A stretch of 64,000 nucleotides of DNA from Chromobotia macracanthus (GCA_036877525.1 JAZGTH010000065.1:7785001-7849000); one strand, 5' to 3'. Positions 11,701 through 24,992 are shown, counted from the stretch's first letter. Program-made: numbers and translations. The notes: generated by a model not told the origin, from the sequence alone.

Positions 11701-14700
11701 CTTTTGAGAATGCATGATTACAAAATCTTACAAAACACAAAAAAAGTGTGTGCAGAAGTTTAACCTTGCCTGAGGTGTGGAAGAAAAAAAATTATGAAAG
11801 AATGTAGTTTTTTTATTCTGACACGCTTCTGGCATCATGACTTACTTAATATACACTAAATCTTGTTTTGAAATCGTGTCAGCAACTGTAAAACATGGCT
11901 GTGAGCTACACAAAACTTGCAGGACTCTTATTTTCAGAGCAGCTATAATTTTTCATGGCATGTTTGATTTATTAGTTCTTTTTATCCCATTATTGGTTTG
12001 CTTGCATAATATGAGACCCAAAGGCTACATATAGTTAAGACTTTGAATTCACTTTGAAAAAAAATCTAATTCATAAAACTGTCTGCTGAAAAAATCAACA
12101 GATTTAAAACTTCTCATCTCTGCCCAGTTGCAACAATCCTTCAGTAAAGAAAAAACTTTTTAATTTTAATTGTACAGGTATTATCTGTAGGTTTCATCTT
12201 ATTTCAGTGTACTTATGATGGAATTTATAAAAGCTGAGAGAACATTTGCATAGGGGAGACTGATGATTATTGTTACCCAGTTTGTTTACATGTGGCTGTT
12301 GCCCTGTGGCATCTCCAACTCCAATATTTTTCTATATTTGTCTGTTACAAATTAGTTTAGAATTTTACAACTTATTCCTGTGTATACTGTATAAATTAAT
12401 GTCAAGTACAAGTTTTGTGGTATTACCAGTTTTGATGAATGTTACTGTGGCAATTAAACTGACAATTTACAAATATGGAAATGCATAAAACAGACATATT
12501 ACTCCAAAAGCATTAGACAGTGTATTGTGCTGTTTTAGTAGAAATCCAATAGAAATAGATATAGAAACATTTAACACTCCAAAATGCAGTGCAACTTCAA
12601 AAATATTAGACCAATATTTGAAGAAAATATGCAAGTATATATTAGAACAACCTAACAGCATATTTTTAAGCAACGTAATAAGGGCAACAGAGCATATGAA
12701 GTGCTTACAATGCAGCTGATTTTCTTGTTGTTTATGTAGTTGTTTATGTATTGGGGTTGCAAAGAGATTCGTGCTTGTTTAATGAACAATAATTATTAAC
12801 ACTATAACCTGTTTTTATGTAGACGCAAGCACATCCTCCAAAACACCAGAATAATACTGTAGCTGACTGTGATGGACCTTTCATATTTATCATCAGTTTG
12901 AAATGTACATAATTCAGAAGTCAGCATGAATCGTGGGAATGGTGGCGTAAGCAACACAAATGGATGAATATTACAAGACTTCTGGTGCACGGTGCACACA
13001 GCTGTTCCAACTGAACTATCGCACGTGGTGCATCTGGCCCTATCATGCATTCTGTCTTGAAAACAAGAACTTAAAATGATGGCTTTGTGACCAAACTGGA
13101 GATTTGAATCTCAGAGGAGTCTGTGTCTAGATTTCACTAATGGAAGTTGTCTGAGTAAAAGTAGAAATTCAAAAGTCCTATTACGAATGTGTGTTTTCTC
13201 CAGGAATGGTAAGATTGAAACATCTAGCATGAAAGTCTCTTAAATTAATTTTATGAATTCTATTCTCTAAACAAAAAATCCAATATCATAATTTAGCTGT
13301 AGTTTTGCCGCAGGCTTTAGCTGGTCACTGTATTCAAAAATTATGTTTTTCTAATCATGCTACAATATTCAGGATATGTTTACGTAGTTTATAGAAGTTT
13401 ATAAAACCCTCTGTGTTTGATTCTAAGTAAATATCATCACTGCTTAGCCACAACACTGCTATCTACAAATTGTGTAAATAGCATTTTGCTTCTAACTTCA
13501 TTTGGGAAAATATCAACAGATATGGCTATTTGCATGTATTTTAAATTGTTTATCCACACCCATAGTATATATATATATATACCATTTGTACAATTTTTGC
13601 TATTTACATCAACCATTTCATTTAATTCCAACCATTAACACCAACCATTTTCATTTTTAATTTAATTTGACTGTTTGCACACTTAATGTATATGAATGTA
13701 CTAATTCGTTGATTTATTTTAAGCAAGATTGCTAGCCTCCATATAGCATCAGTTTTGACGTTTTCCCTGTGATTCACACCTCCAGGATCTTCCTCCCAGG
13801 CTGCAGTCTGCTGATAACTGAAGGGGGGGTGAGTCACTGATAGAGGTCACTAACTGCTTCACAATCTGAAATGGTATCAGACTGCAATGGCAGCTTGGAT
13901 ACTTAAACCACTACAAAGACAGAGAATGCGTTTCTGGAGATAATATGACTTTTAAGAGAAAGACGCTGGAGTGTGACAAAATGACTGAGATGTACGTGAC
14001 AGACAGAAAGACAGAGATTGGTGTCGGTGCACAGATTGCAGTGCTTAAGACACTGTGGATGAGATCTGGCAAGTAGGGAGGAGGAGGAGGTGGAGGGTTG
14101 CTTGGCTTTTATAGCACAATATTGTCCTCAACTCTCCCCTGAATCAGCAGGTTCTAATCATTTTCCCAAATTCCATCTGAGACAAACATATAGACTTGGA
14201 CTGGACTGGAACCCGTCCAGGATGTATCATTACATGCAGGGACTCTTCCTTTTTTGTGAAAATGCTGTTTATCCTCTAGTGGCGGGGGTTCAACACCTCT
14301 GCCCAGACAAGCACTTTCCAAGAGCGTCAACCTTAGCTAGACTGCCTGATAACAGCCCTGAGATCTGCTCTAATGGAAGCCTGAGTCAGCTGTTTCACAA
14401 ATGCCCCTTCAGCCAACTAAGTGGAACATAACCTGCCTGTTTAGGATGGTTTGTTCTTAAATGGTTTGTTTCTGTGCCAGCAGAACAGTAAGGATGTTTT
14501 TATACAACATTATTGTAGGAGAAAAGGTGGTCCGCAAACCTTTCACTTTGAAATACTTTTCTGCCTTGTAGCTTTTTGATTTCTGTTTTTTTTTACACTT
14601 CTTCACAAATGGTTGTATTGTACACAGAATCCTCATAACTAGATCACACTTCATTTCTTGGCCTCTGATCCAATGTCAAAGAATGCCCTTGCAGAAGGCC

Positions 14701-14859
14701 ATTTAAAGCGAATGAATTGAAATGCCTGGGTAGCCAATTATTTTGTCAGAAAACACTTTGCGATCATTGCACAGAACTGCCAGGCTCTTTTTTTCAAATT
14801 GTCTAAAATCCCTTCATAGGACAAAGCGGGCCACAGAGAACCAGCATGAAGCCCAATAA
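8799..14859. other. Long gene-free AT-rich stretch
   Basis: Nothing supportable except simple sequence: a poly-T run at about 9947-9958, an ACCC-rich patch at 10447-10466, and a short (TA)n at 13565-13582. A GC-richer patch near 11150-11480 is open in several overlapping frames on both strands, which signals composition rather than coding. The 113-codon frame at 14090-14431 has no recognisable domain. Confidence 0.55.
13565..13582. repeat. Short (TA)n microsatellite
   Basis: About nine TA units. It gives the Tyr-Ile run in the spurious frames that cross it on both strands. Confidence 0.9.
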
Positions 14860-15040
14860 ATAAAACTCATTGAGCCCTCTCCACTCATTACTGTCATCCC
14901 AAATAAGCAGGCCTCTTGGAGAGAGGCTACTTGAAGATATATGCCACAGTGATTAGTTGTTCTCAGCTTGTAAATTATTTATTCCCAAAATTCATTTCAA
15001 GTACAAGCAAAGTTGCACCATAAGCATTTGAGAACATTAT
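14860..15040. promoter_or_regulatory. Candidate conserved non-coding element
   Basis: Repeat-free sequence of mixed composition containing CCCAATAAATAAAAC, GTGATTAGTTG, GTAAATTATTTATT and other homeodomain-type cores, with no matching open frame. The look is that of conserved vertebrate regulatory DNA, but conservation cannot be judged from one sequence. Inference only. Confidence 0.2.
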
Positions 15041-18000
15041 GTATTATTCATGTCTTTATTCACAGCATGCAGGCAGTCAATGGTTTTCACTTTAACAGTG
15101 AAACTGAAACAGTTTTTAATCCATCCAAACACATGTTTATGCTTTGGACCGAGTTTAAGTAAATCAAATTGATTTGTTTAGAGGATGGATAATGTTTATA
15201 TAGTTACTTTGTTTGCACAAAGGAAGTTATTGGCAACTTCAGAAGTAGTTCAAACATTAACGTGTCCTCCTTTTGCTATTACCTACAACTTCATGAGGAC
15301 AAAACTTTTTCTAGTCTGAAAACTTTTATCCACCCCCGTGAGTGAGGAACCGTGAGACACTGGCATCGCATGTGCATGCCCAAAGTGCATGAAGAAGCAG
15401 CGTAAAGGCACAGACACCCAAATTGTCACTGCTTTTTGTGACAAAGCCCAAGAAAAAAGTGTCCATAACTCAAGTTATGGTACAACATAAGTCTGAAAAT
15501 TGCTTCTATTTTATGATATACGTGTAAGAACCGAGTTTTTTATATGACTGCACGCTGTTTTCAGTGTCCCTTTGCTAAGCCACAGACGGTGATTAACCCA
15601 GCATCACATGACCTTTTAAGCCTGTTTTGTCTTTTATTATCCACAGCAGAATTAACTAAGTGACAAAATAACATCCATTATTTAACTATATGTCCTTGCT
15701 TTAATGGAACAAAGTGCAGTTATGTTTTTGCTTGTCTTGATCTCGTAAAAGCAGATAATACTCCAACAAGTGCTACATCAACAAAGGCAGAGATTCACCG
15801 ACATGTCAGCTTTAAAAGAGGTTCCCTTATCTTACTACTTTATCAGGACATTCTGAGGTCCATTAGCTGTTTTCATGAGGAGAGAGGAAATATTCTCTTA
15901 GAGCCCAATCAGCTACCAGCCTTTTACTTCATCTTTGTACTTACTTAAATGTTCTTAGCTGCATAACTATGCACTGTGTCTTTAGACAACACAGTGTGTA
16001 AATGGCAAAACATTAAGGACATTAAAACATTAATAATCACTAAGTAAAAATTATTAGGGTCCAAGGGCTCAAATTTGGGCTGGTTATCACAGGCTAGTTA
16101 GCCCCTGCATGTAACTGCTGTAACTACACCATTCTGCTGCCAATGACCATGTTAGAGTAGCTATGTAAACTAACAAAATAACAAAAAAAATATTTCAAAT
16201 CACTAATATTTAACTATATTATGCTGTATGTTTTGCCTGTACCTTTTTTTCAACAGCTATTAAAAACATGAAATACTTTTTTTTTTTAATTTTGAGCGTG
16301 GAACTGTGTGCCTGTTTGGGATCCCATCAGCCAGTCATTATTTACTTATCTACAGAGAGATCAGTCACATGGCCTTTATGGCTCAGGTGATTGGCTCAAA
16401 TATGTCTATGCCCAGAACTCAGGTTCTATGATCAAAGATGGCAGAATTCAAACTGTGTACTTCCAGAAGGTCATGTGCCAGCTGAGCAACTGTCATTGAG
16501 ATGAATGAGAATTCTAACGGATGGATGCTCTCAAGGTATTATAGACTTCCTTGCCAATATCATTTCTGAATAAGCTTTGTCAGCTTGCATTACTTGTTTG
16601 CAATTGCCCACTATCTATCATTCAGTAGCAGACGCTGCATGCATGAGAATATTGACCATGACAAGCAATGCTTTCTTCTGAAATATCTGCAGTGCTATAT
16701 ACAGCTATATACATATATTGTAAAAATGTAAAATGTAAAATGTGCCTGTCATGAATTAACTGTAATATGGTGGGATATAAGATTTGTTTATTCCTTGATT
16801 CCAAGCAATGATACTGTTTTCGAAACGTCAGTCTAGACCTCATACACACATGCCTGATGTCTGCCCTGAAGCATTTAGCAGCAGACAGAACAGAGCCATA
16901 ATGGAGATGTGTTTTATAGCTCACATAAAGATCTCACTCTTTCTCAATACTAAACAAGCCTGTGTCATGCCTACTCATTCAGATCATCAAATTACCCCAT
17001 TTAAACACCACTGTCACCTTGTCTTAAAAATTTGCCTTGCTTTCCAAAGAGAGGAGTTATCTGATGCCTCTTATTGTTTAACAGATGCTGATATTTTAAG
17101 GTTAATAGTTTGTGCATGAGATAATGAGAAAACTTGCACTCCGAGCCCAAGCATCTCAACAGCAAGCTCATTACATACATAACTGTGCTTGTGTGTATCA
17201 AACAAGGTCGAAGTGGATTTTTGCTGAACAAACATGATCTCATTTTTGGCATCATGTTTTCCTGCTTTTGGGGGTACAAAAGATTATTATGTGAAAGGTG
17301 TAAATTAAGATCAGGCTCACAAGTAAATGAATAAAATTACATTTGAAATCTACGTCTTTAATTTGTAAGTCCTTTGCTTCTAACAGAATGTTCTTCTTTG
17401 CATCTTAATGAATAGTTGGTCAATGAAAAGGAATTTCTCACAGGAAGAAAACAATAGAATAACAGTGTTTTTTTCAGAAAATGAAAAAAAAATGGATTTT
17501 ATGAGGGAGGAGTTGATAGATTATATATAAAACTCTCAGATCTCTGTTTAGAATAATACAATATTTATTTACTTATATTTAGAATATATCTTTCATGGGA
17601 CAGTTTTAAATCAAAATATAAATTTTCATATAAAGATATAAATTTAGCAATTTTGAATAACAAAAAAATTATGTCTTTGCAATAATAAAGTATGTATAAC
17701 CTCTGACAAACAGAATCTCATTATATCAGTTTTAACCTCATGAAATCAGTTTATTCATCACATACTGTATTTTAATAAAGTAAAATCACAGGAGACCTCA
17801 ACCTCAACATCTCAACACTTCTTATCAATGGCTCCCAAGCCCCAGATGAAATGCATGCCTACACCATCAGTCAGTTCAGGCCAATATAATCTGTTTCTGT
17901 CAGCAAAAATTAAAACACAAAATCCTTATTCACTGTGCTAGTGTTTAATGCATGTCCACTTAAAACAGGCACATGCTCACATGCATGCATGCATACTCAC

Positions 18001-20534
18001 ACATACACACATGGAAGAAAAAGGCCTCCAAATACACAAACATAATCAGTGGGCAACAATAAAGTAAAAGCATTATGTGGATATTCCTTAGATTTGTTTT
18101 TATAAAATACTTTGTAAAGGGACTTAAATACTGATGACATGATTGTAACTCTGTCTAACACAATGTAGATCACTGAAGAGAGCAGGAGTAACTTCATTTC
18201 TATTCCATACATTCCTCAGCAAAGCTAATCACCTCAGTGGCTACTGCCTCCACCTCAACTCCACAGTGCACAATCAAGACTTTCAGGGGCGGACTGATAA
18301 CTTTTGTAAGAAAGATGGAGTGAATTAGTTCATTCCGGTTACAACTTTGTTTCCATTCCTTTTTCCTGTCATATTTAAATCATGCCTCTTAATTGTGTGA
18401 ATGATAGTTTTCATATCTTTCTCTTACCTTATTTGTATATGCAAATTCTTCATTCTGTTTCTATTTGTGTGTGTTTGGGGGGGCGGTAATTAAATATATA
18501 TTACCTGTCAATCGATAAAAGGTTTAAAAAGTTAGATATAGCACTTATGCTTCCTAATTAGCATGATCGTGCGTGGCAGTGTGGTTGTATTTATTTATTT
18601 ATTTACCTGGTGAGCTTGATCTTGCCTTTGTCTGGCTCTGTTACAGATGCCAAGGTTACCGTTTATATCGTAAAGCTGTAGATGATATTAATATTTTAGT
18701 GTATCTCACTAAATAGTAAGAGGATGGTAAAAAGAAAAACCATAATACATCACTTCGGTAGTTAAATTAGGTGCAGATTTTATTTGCTGTCATTCTGTAA
18801 TTGGTTAAGGGCATGGTGGGATATTGAGCAGCTTTAAATGCCTTCATTTATTTGGCTGATTTCTTACACAAAATCTATAGGAAATTCCCCATGTGACAGA
18901 ACAACAAATGTGCTCTGCTTTTTTGTAATTGCCTCTTTATTGATAAATGAACAAGTGTGATCACGGCAACCTCCCTAACCACCCAAACATTAAAACTTTC
19001 ACTCTGGTCGATTCTAAAAGCATGAATGTCACTTTTACCCTTGTGTGAGATCAGGAAATGCCCATGATGCATGTTTATCACAGAACAATTTTGTTGTGTA
19101 ATGCTTTTCAGGGAGCTCATCCTGCATTTAGTCCTGCTGCTGAAGCATTTCCAAATTTTTCTTTTTAATTAAATTCATCCAAAAGAATAAATGTCATATT
19201 TACATGTGTTCAATGGCAGCCAGTGAAGGAGGAATGGTAAAATGTGGGGTTATTCATATATTGCAAGGAAATACCATTTTTATTTGAGAGACAGCATATA
19301 TGAATCTTGGAGAGAACACAAAATATTTGAGAAACCACAACTAAATGTAACAGCATTGACAACCAGTCGCCAGAGGGCCGTTTACAAAGTGCAAGACTGA
19401 GTCACCTTTTCCTGACACGTTGCAAGACGTTAACATGAATGTTTATGACGCACCTGTTTATGTTACATCATCTCTGGTGAATGTTCTATGAGGCTGTTAT
19501 TTAATCTAACCTAAATTTATCACAGAATTGTACTGGTGCTATAGTTTCAGTATCAGACCTCAAATATTTTAAATTAAGGTCTGCTATTCAGCATAGTGGT
19601 TTGTCCTATTTCTCGCAACCTATTTGGGAAATTGTGCACTGCAAGTGAAAACATTTGAGGTTATGAGTTTAACATATTTGTATGTTTTCCTTAGACACAA
19701 AAAATGTCCAAGGAAGAAAAGATTTAAGGTAGAAGAGAAAAGTGTCTTGTGACAGATTCCTGTAGACTGGGCTATAGGTCATGCTGACAGATCCTGATAT
19801 GGAACCTAGTTTACCGTCTTTATTAAATATTAATTTACCTTTCAATTACAACAGGGCTAGCATGAATTATGCTTTTACATTTTAATTTCAATTAAAGCGA
19901 CCTGTTTAGCCAATGCCCTGTTGTATGCTCATGTAACAGAAAGAGGAAAAACTCAATTACACTACAACATTGTGATGCGCCATATCAGAAATTGGCTAAT
20001 ACACTTCTTGTCTAGACACATCCTGTTCTTGTTCCCTACTTCCTCCAAAATCCACTTTCACAGGGCCCTTCACGCACACATAAAAACAATTAGATTGCTC
20101 GTGAAACCAGAGGTTTTATCTCATAAGTAAAACACACCATATAATGATGCTGGAAGGGAATGAGCTATAATCCTGTGGTAGAAAGATAATATGATTTATT
20201 CTATTTCTCTTCGGGGCAGAAATTAAAGAGCTGCAGCGAGATGCAGTGTGGTCTCAGTGAAGAGTGGAGCTCAGCTGCAACAGGTAAGAGAGCAGGGACA
20301 GTACTACAGCTTCTCTTTCATATGGATTACTTTATGACAGACAGCCAACTGTAAACACATTTGATGTAACCTGCTGCTTTGACAGAATGAAAGAAACTTT
20401 TACTATAGGTGAGATATTGGAAGCCTTATGCTAAAGAAACTGCTGATGGATTATGAAAGTGACTAATGGGAATGGATTAGCACTTTGTCATTAATTGGAA
20501 AATATATTTAAAGGCAGTACCGTAGGAGATAGTA
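15041..20534. other. Long gene-free stretch
   Basis: No supported gene. The three overlapping frames at 16622-17334 run in opposite directions and lack domains. Minor simple repeats: three AAAATGT units near 16724-16742, and TTTA units at 18588-18605. The segment 19846-19925 (GCATGAATTATGC, TTCAATTAAAGCG) and 20450-20515 (GGGAATGGATTAGCAC, TCATTAATTGG) are repeat-free and rich in TAAT/ATTA cores. They could be regulatory, with no direct proof. Confidence 0.5.
17979..18014. repeat. Alternating purine-pyrimidine tract (GCAT)n/(AC)n
   Basis: CATGCATGCATGCATAC followed by CACACATACACACATGG. This is a simple repeat with strict purine-pyrimidine alternation over most of its length. Confidence 0.85.
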
Positions 20535-20712
20535 TGTCATATTAAGTAAAAATCTGGACTAGTAACTAAAATTTTAGGTTCAAATCCTGCAAAGAATACA
20601 TGAGCATCATAATTCTGTCCTTTAAGACATCAGCTTAGGTTGTTCCACATGAAATATAAGAGTAACGGTACTGTACTGTAAATCTGTTTAGAAAGCATCT
20701 GCTAAATTGTTG
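20535..20712 (+). mobile_element. Degraded tRNA-derived SINE with L2-type tail
   Basis: A B-box-like GGTTCAAATCCTG lies at 20577-20589. It is followed by CCTTTAAGACATCAGCTTAGG, which matches the usual CCTTAAGCAAGG-type SINE body with a gap, and then GAAAGCATCTGCTAAATTG at 20691-20709, the fish SINE/L2 3' tail (canonical form GGATAAAGCATCTGCTAAATG). The A box is too decayed to recognise. It is a different family, on the opposite strand, from the four GCATTTAACCC SINEs. Old and inactive. Confidence 0.6.
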
Positions 20713-21379
20713 AACATATATTTGCATATATATATATAACATATACATTTGTACATTAAAAGTTGCACAAAAAACAAGGTCTGTATTATTATTATTATAT
20801 GTAGATAACCGTTTAGCACAAATTGTCAAGCACACAGTACGTATTCAATTATAACTTACCAAACACCGTAAATCATTGTTTCTAATTACAATATTGTTGG
20901 TACAGTAAATGGTAACAGTACAACAGAATAACAGGAAAATCACATAACCGGTAGCTGATTGTTTTATGCATTCTGGTCATCTCAGGCATGACTTTAAGCT
21001 TACCATTACTGTGCATATATAGCTGCTGTACATCTTCTGGGGGAAGTGAGCTTGGGAGATTTTGGGTGGCTGAAGTAAGGTTGGAAGAAAGTGGGTGGCT
21101 TAGGTGAGGGGTGCTTGCATATCTCTTTCTCAGAGGTTTTCATGCACAGCATTCTGTATTTATACGCTTCCTGGGTTTCCTCCTTCTGCTCTTCTCAGTT
21201 GTGATTTACACAAATAAATGAACTGCCAGACAAACAGTCTGCTGCCTATGAGTCAGGTTATCCCCGCTCACCCTGGGTCTACATACTGCTCAGCGACACA
21301 TCTTTTTCTCCATCACACACACACACACATACTTTCATTGTTTTCATAACAAACTGCAATATTTCTATGCTCTAAACTT
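20713..21379. other. Gene-free interval with short microsatellites
   Basis: Holds a short (AT)n at about 20729-20738, an ATT run near 20786-20798 and (CA)n at 21314-21328. No gene. Confidence 0.55.
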
Positions 21380-21565
21380 AAAGGGATAGTTCTTCCAAAA
21401 ATGAAAATTTGCTGTTAATTTACTCACCCCCAAGGCCATCCAAGATGTAGGTGACATTTTATCTTCAGTAAAAAAGGTTTTTAACTAAAACCACAGTTCT
21501 TGGTGATTCATAGCATGCATGTCCGTGGGTCCATGTCTTTGGGAGTAGAAACATTAACAGACAAC
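21380..21565 (+). mobile_element. Non-autonomous DNA transposon fragment (AAAGGGATAGTTC terminus)
   Basis: TTAA at 21378-21381 leads into AAAGGGATAGTTC, then CAAAAATGAAAATTTGCTG, ATTTACTCACCCCCAAG, CATCCAAGATGTAGGTGAC and CTTCAGTAAAAAAGG. This order is characteristic of a very common teleost class II family with a TTAA-type target. No transposase frame is present, and the opposite terminus (GAACTATCCCTTTAA) is missing, so it is a one-ended fragment. The right edge is approximate. Confidence 0.75.
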
Positions 21566-22439
21566 AAAACTGAACGCTCAAAATGAGCCAGGTGTGAAAA
21601 CTTCCTAGCCAATTTTCTGAGAATGTTCCCTGTTAGCTGGGTAGAGAGGTCCACCTGAAAAGTCTTATGACATTTCTGTAATGTTTTACTGTATTTCTGA
21701 AGACATTTTCAAACATTTGGCCCTCACAAGTATAACTGAACTGTATAAACTAAACAAGTGCACACAGCCTTTACACTAACATATTTATCTAACATATAAG
21801 CAATCTGTTAATATATCTATATACGTAACCAGGTGTTTTTTGTGACTCTTATTGGTCTCAATTCTTTTATCTATTTCACAATAGCATCAAGAAAGCACTA
21901 CCCACAAACCACTCCCAAAACTAATGTCCCATGTCAGTCCAACTTCAGTTTGCTCTCTCTCATTCATTCTGCTCCAAACTCCAAATAAGAATGTGGGTGA
22001 GCTCAGAAGACTACCCTCAGGGCTTTATTTCTGTACCATTCCTATTCCCCTCCTTGCATTTGCAACCTTATTTGGAAGTCCATTTACCAGCTATATATTA
22101 AACATTAGAGCTCTGCCACACAAAGTGAGGTTCCTCACAGGCACGTGTGTACTACTCACTCCAAACTGTCACTGAGCAGACTTGGGTCTATGTGAGGAGA
22201 GTGGTCTAATCACAGCAATTCAACTGAGAATTTACAGAGGACCTGTCAGTGGCAGAGGGTGGGAGGGATGCCAAAGAATAATGCACACTGACTAATTGGG
22301 ACATGTCTTCCCTTCCATATGGATCTCTCTGTAGCAGGCACCTAAGGTTGACAATGAGAAGCATTCCAAATTATGCTGACTACACCACCCTGTCAACAAT
22401 CTTAACACCTCTGGGTTGATCACTGAAAAAGACACACAG
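21566..22439. other. Gene-free interval
   Basis: No supported gene. The 83-codon frame at 21924-22175 lacks any recognisable domain. Confidence 0.5.
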
Positions 22440-22539
22440 GAACTTGGTTTCAAAAAGGACTTGAGACATGGATACAAAATATAAAGTTTAATCAAAAACG
22501 AAATTTAAAATCGTTGAAAGAATGGTGGTACCAGGGTTG

Positions 22540-22557
22540 AAAAAAAAAAAAAAAAAA
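22540..22557. repeat. Poly-A run
   Basis: Eighteen consecutive A. On the minus strand it is a poly-T inside the LTR-like remnant, so it is not the tail of that element. Confidence 0.95.
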
Positions 22558-22704
22558 GCCAGAATGACCGAGACTTACCACAAGCAGGTAAACCAATTAA
22601 TAAGCACAAGGCTATATCACAAAATCTTACAACTAACACACACGTACCAATAAGGTCACACTGTAACGTATTGCGGGCCAACAAATCAGGTTTCATTAAT
22701 CTTC

Positions 22705-22792
22705 AGGAACAGTATCAGGAACGTTCGAACAGTATCAGAACAGTATGGGAACAGTATACAGTATCGGAAAGTATCAGGCAGTATCAGGAAAC
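22705..22792. repeat. Degenerate minisatellite of GAACAGTATCAG units
   Basis: About seven imperfect units of 10-12 bases around (G)AACAGTATCAGG, varying in length (GGGAACAGTATACAG, CGGAAAGTATCAGG, CAGTATCAGG). It is embedded in the LTR-like remnant and is probably an internal array of that element. Confidence 0.75.
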
Positions 22793-23084
22793 ATGTACAG
22801 GCAAACAGGTGACTGGGAACTTAACTAATGATTGCAAACAGGGGGAATAACTAATGATTGAACAGGAAAAGGAAAATGACCAAATAAGGTAAAACAGGAA
22901 ATGAACCAAAACAAACCAGGAGAAACGAACATAACAATACAAAAGTGTCTGTAACGGCGACACACACATGAACACTGCACTCCGTGCGAGAATCCCACCA
23001 CCACACCACCGCACACAAGGGTCAACTAGTGACCTCCCAGGAAGCCTCGACTCCTTGGCTCCTGCAACAAACAAAAGTAATTCA

Positions 23085-23475
23085 TAAATAAGCCTAAAAA
23101 AACAAACTAACACGTACAACTTCAATACAATAAACTAAAGAATACACAAACACCAATACCTAATATATAACTCAGAATCTAACAGAAGAGAGGGTAGATT
23201 CCCACACTACCCTAAAGTTAATACAATTAACAAAAATACATCAAAAGTACCAATATAAACAACCCAAACAAACAAAGACAACCAAAGCAAATACAAAAAA
23301 CAAAATACAAAGCAAATTTAAAAAAACATTACAAATAAAGTAACCAGACACAAAAAAACAACTGCTGAAAACAAACATGAACAAAAGGAATAAAACAAAG
23401 AACATAAACTTCCAAACCAAACACAAACCAAACAGAAAACATTTAAAACAAATTAACAACCAAGATAACCAAACA
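23085..23475. repeat. A/C-rich, G-poor low-complexity tract
   Basis: Runs of AAACAAAC, CAAAATAC and ACCAAAC-type words dominate. I count about 15 G in the 256 bases from 23215 to 23470, with T also scarce. The minus-strand frame at 23241-23459 is Phe/Leu/Val-rich only because its template is this tract, so it should not be taken for a membrane protein. Confidence 0.8.
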
Positions 23476-24949
23476 AATATATAACATTAAATTATGTAAT
23501 TTAATTATTAAATTAAATAACATTAAATTATTTATCACGTAAAAAGAATCTACTGCAACATCGGTTAGTCATGCCTTCACGTTATCTAATTACTTGTTAC
23601 GTAACAGTTTCTTTGACTACATCTCTGTAGTGAACAGCTGGGTGAAGCAGGCATGGCAACAAAGGGACCATGTGTTATTTGTGACATTCTGAAGAACTGT
23701 CACTTCAAACACACAAATAAACTAACCAGGGGTTCCTTCTCTGAGTAGTGTCACACATGAGGTAATTGTGTTTGAGTTTGGACTCACTGGGGTCACTGAA
23801 GTCAATCTCAATTCCAGAAATATTGTTTTTGCCACCTTAGGTATACTTATTGTTGACTTGTGTGGTTGACAGGAGCCTTCACGCATTTCCCTCCATGCTT
23901 TGTTTGGGTTTCTCAATTCAGCCAGTACAAATCAAAACAGGGCTTTGAACATTTTGTCACACTTGACAGCACTAAGATCTGCAGTTCACAGAAGTCTGTT
24001 ACAATAAACGGGATATTTGACATTTGATGCACTATGTTTGCAATGTGGCATTTCGTTCATAAGCTTTACAATAAACTACCACCTACAGCTTGTGCTTTTC
24101 AGAGGTCCCTCATTTTAAATTCCCATTCAATTCGTATTCCTTTTGGTATATGTTATATTTAATCCACTTTATTCCATCTTTAAGGACTGGTTGACTGAAA
24201 ATAAGCTTTTATGTATATAGGGTACAATTCTTTATTTTCTCTACCCATTTAGCAACCGAGTTCCTGGACATCAAATTAAATTCTGTTGCAAAACAGCAGA
24301 GCTGGTCATGCAGATGGTTATCTTTTCATCACAGTATATTTCAGCATGACTTCTAGGTATAGCGCTAACTGCAATGGCATAATGATTTTTTCAAATGTTA
24401 ACAAACAGGCTGCCTAAAAGTAATTGAAAATGACTGAAGACGTTCTTTTAAATTTTAATTGTGTCAGATGCCATAACCATCTGTTTTTTAATCTGTTTTA
24501 TTAAATTTGGCATAACTAATAATCGGTTGTCAGTAATAACACTGCGGCAATGTTTGTTAAATATTAATTTCAAAATGATAGTGGATGAAGACATGATAGA
24601 GTATTTTTAAATGGCAAAACACTAAATTCAGTCCTGGTCAGTTAGCATTTTAAGCTGCAATGACACAAAAAGTATCGTATCGTAAATATTGTATCGGCTG
24701 TTTCTTAAATCTTAGCCACAGGGAAATATTCAAAGTCTACATTTTCTAGTTATTCTACATCTGTACTGTTTCATACTGTACGTAGCAGTATTTGTACAGC
24801 TAGACAGAAAGTACAGCTATAAAAGCATTTAATGGTATGTCATATTCATGAAAAAATGTCTGCTGAGATGTGTTGATATTATGCTGTCACCACATACCAT
24901 CACTGTGTTCCCATGCAACACACATACTGATCAAATTTATATCTGGAAT
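23476..24949. other. Gene-free interval with a small transposon scrap
   Basis: Starts AT-rich (repeated ATTAAATTA). A 12-base palindrome TGTTACGTAACA lies at 23595-23606. At 24671-24700 GTATCGTATCG...TTGTATCGG resembles the ATCG-rich motifs of the hAT-like element at 8355 and may be a fragment of a related repeat. No gene is supported. Confidence 0.45.
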
Positions 24950-24992
24950 GCACTTTGGATAAAAGCATGCCAAATGCATAAATGTAAATGTA
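24950..24992 (+). mobile_element. 3' tail of an L2-type LINE or L2-mobilised SINE
   Basis: GCACTTTGGATAAAAGC, then ATGCCAAATG and ATAAATGTAAATGTA: the standard fish L2/SINE 3' end, with its short ATGTAA-type terminal repeat. Little is recognisable upstream, so this is a severely 5'-truncated insertion or the last conserved part of an old one. Confidence 0.8.

Larger units (their letters stand above)
22440..23065 (-). mobile_element. LTR-like remnant, minus strand
   Basis: Read on the minus strand this has the texture of a fish Ty3/gypsy-type LTR: T-rich runs such as CATTTCCTGTTTTACC, CATTAGTTATTCCC and CAGTCACCTGTTTGCC, and a late ATTAAACTTTATATTTTG that could hold a polyadenylation region. 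TGTAACG occurs on the plus strand at 22661 and 22950. No integrase, protease or RT frame and no defined ends or target duplication are visible. The 113-codon minus frame inside is probably a composition artefact. Family and limits uncertain. Confidence 0.35.

Noticed and set aside
20535..20712. Possible functional tRNA gene
   Set aside because: Only a B-box-like motif remains, no cloverleaf can be drawn, and the SINE tail follows.
23241..23459. Apparent multi-span hydrophobic protein on the minus strand
   Set aside because: The template is the A/C-rich, G-poor tract, which forces Phe, Leu and Val codons.
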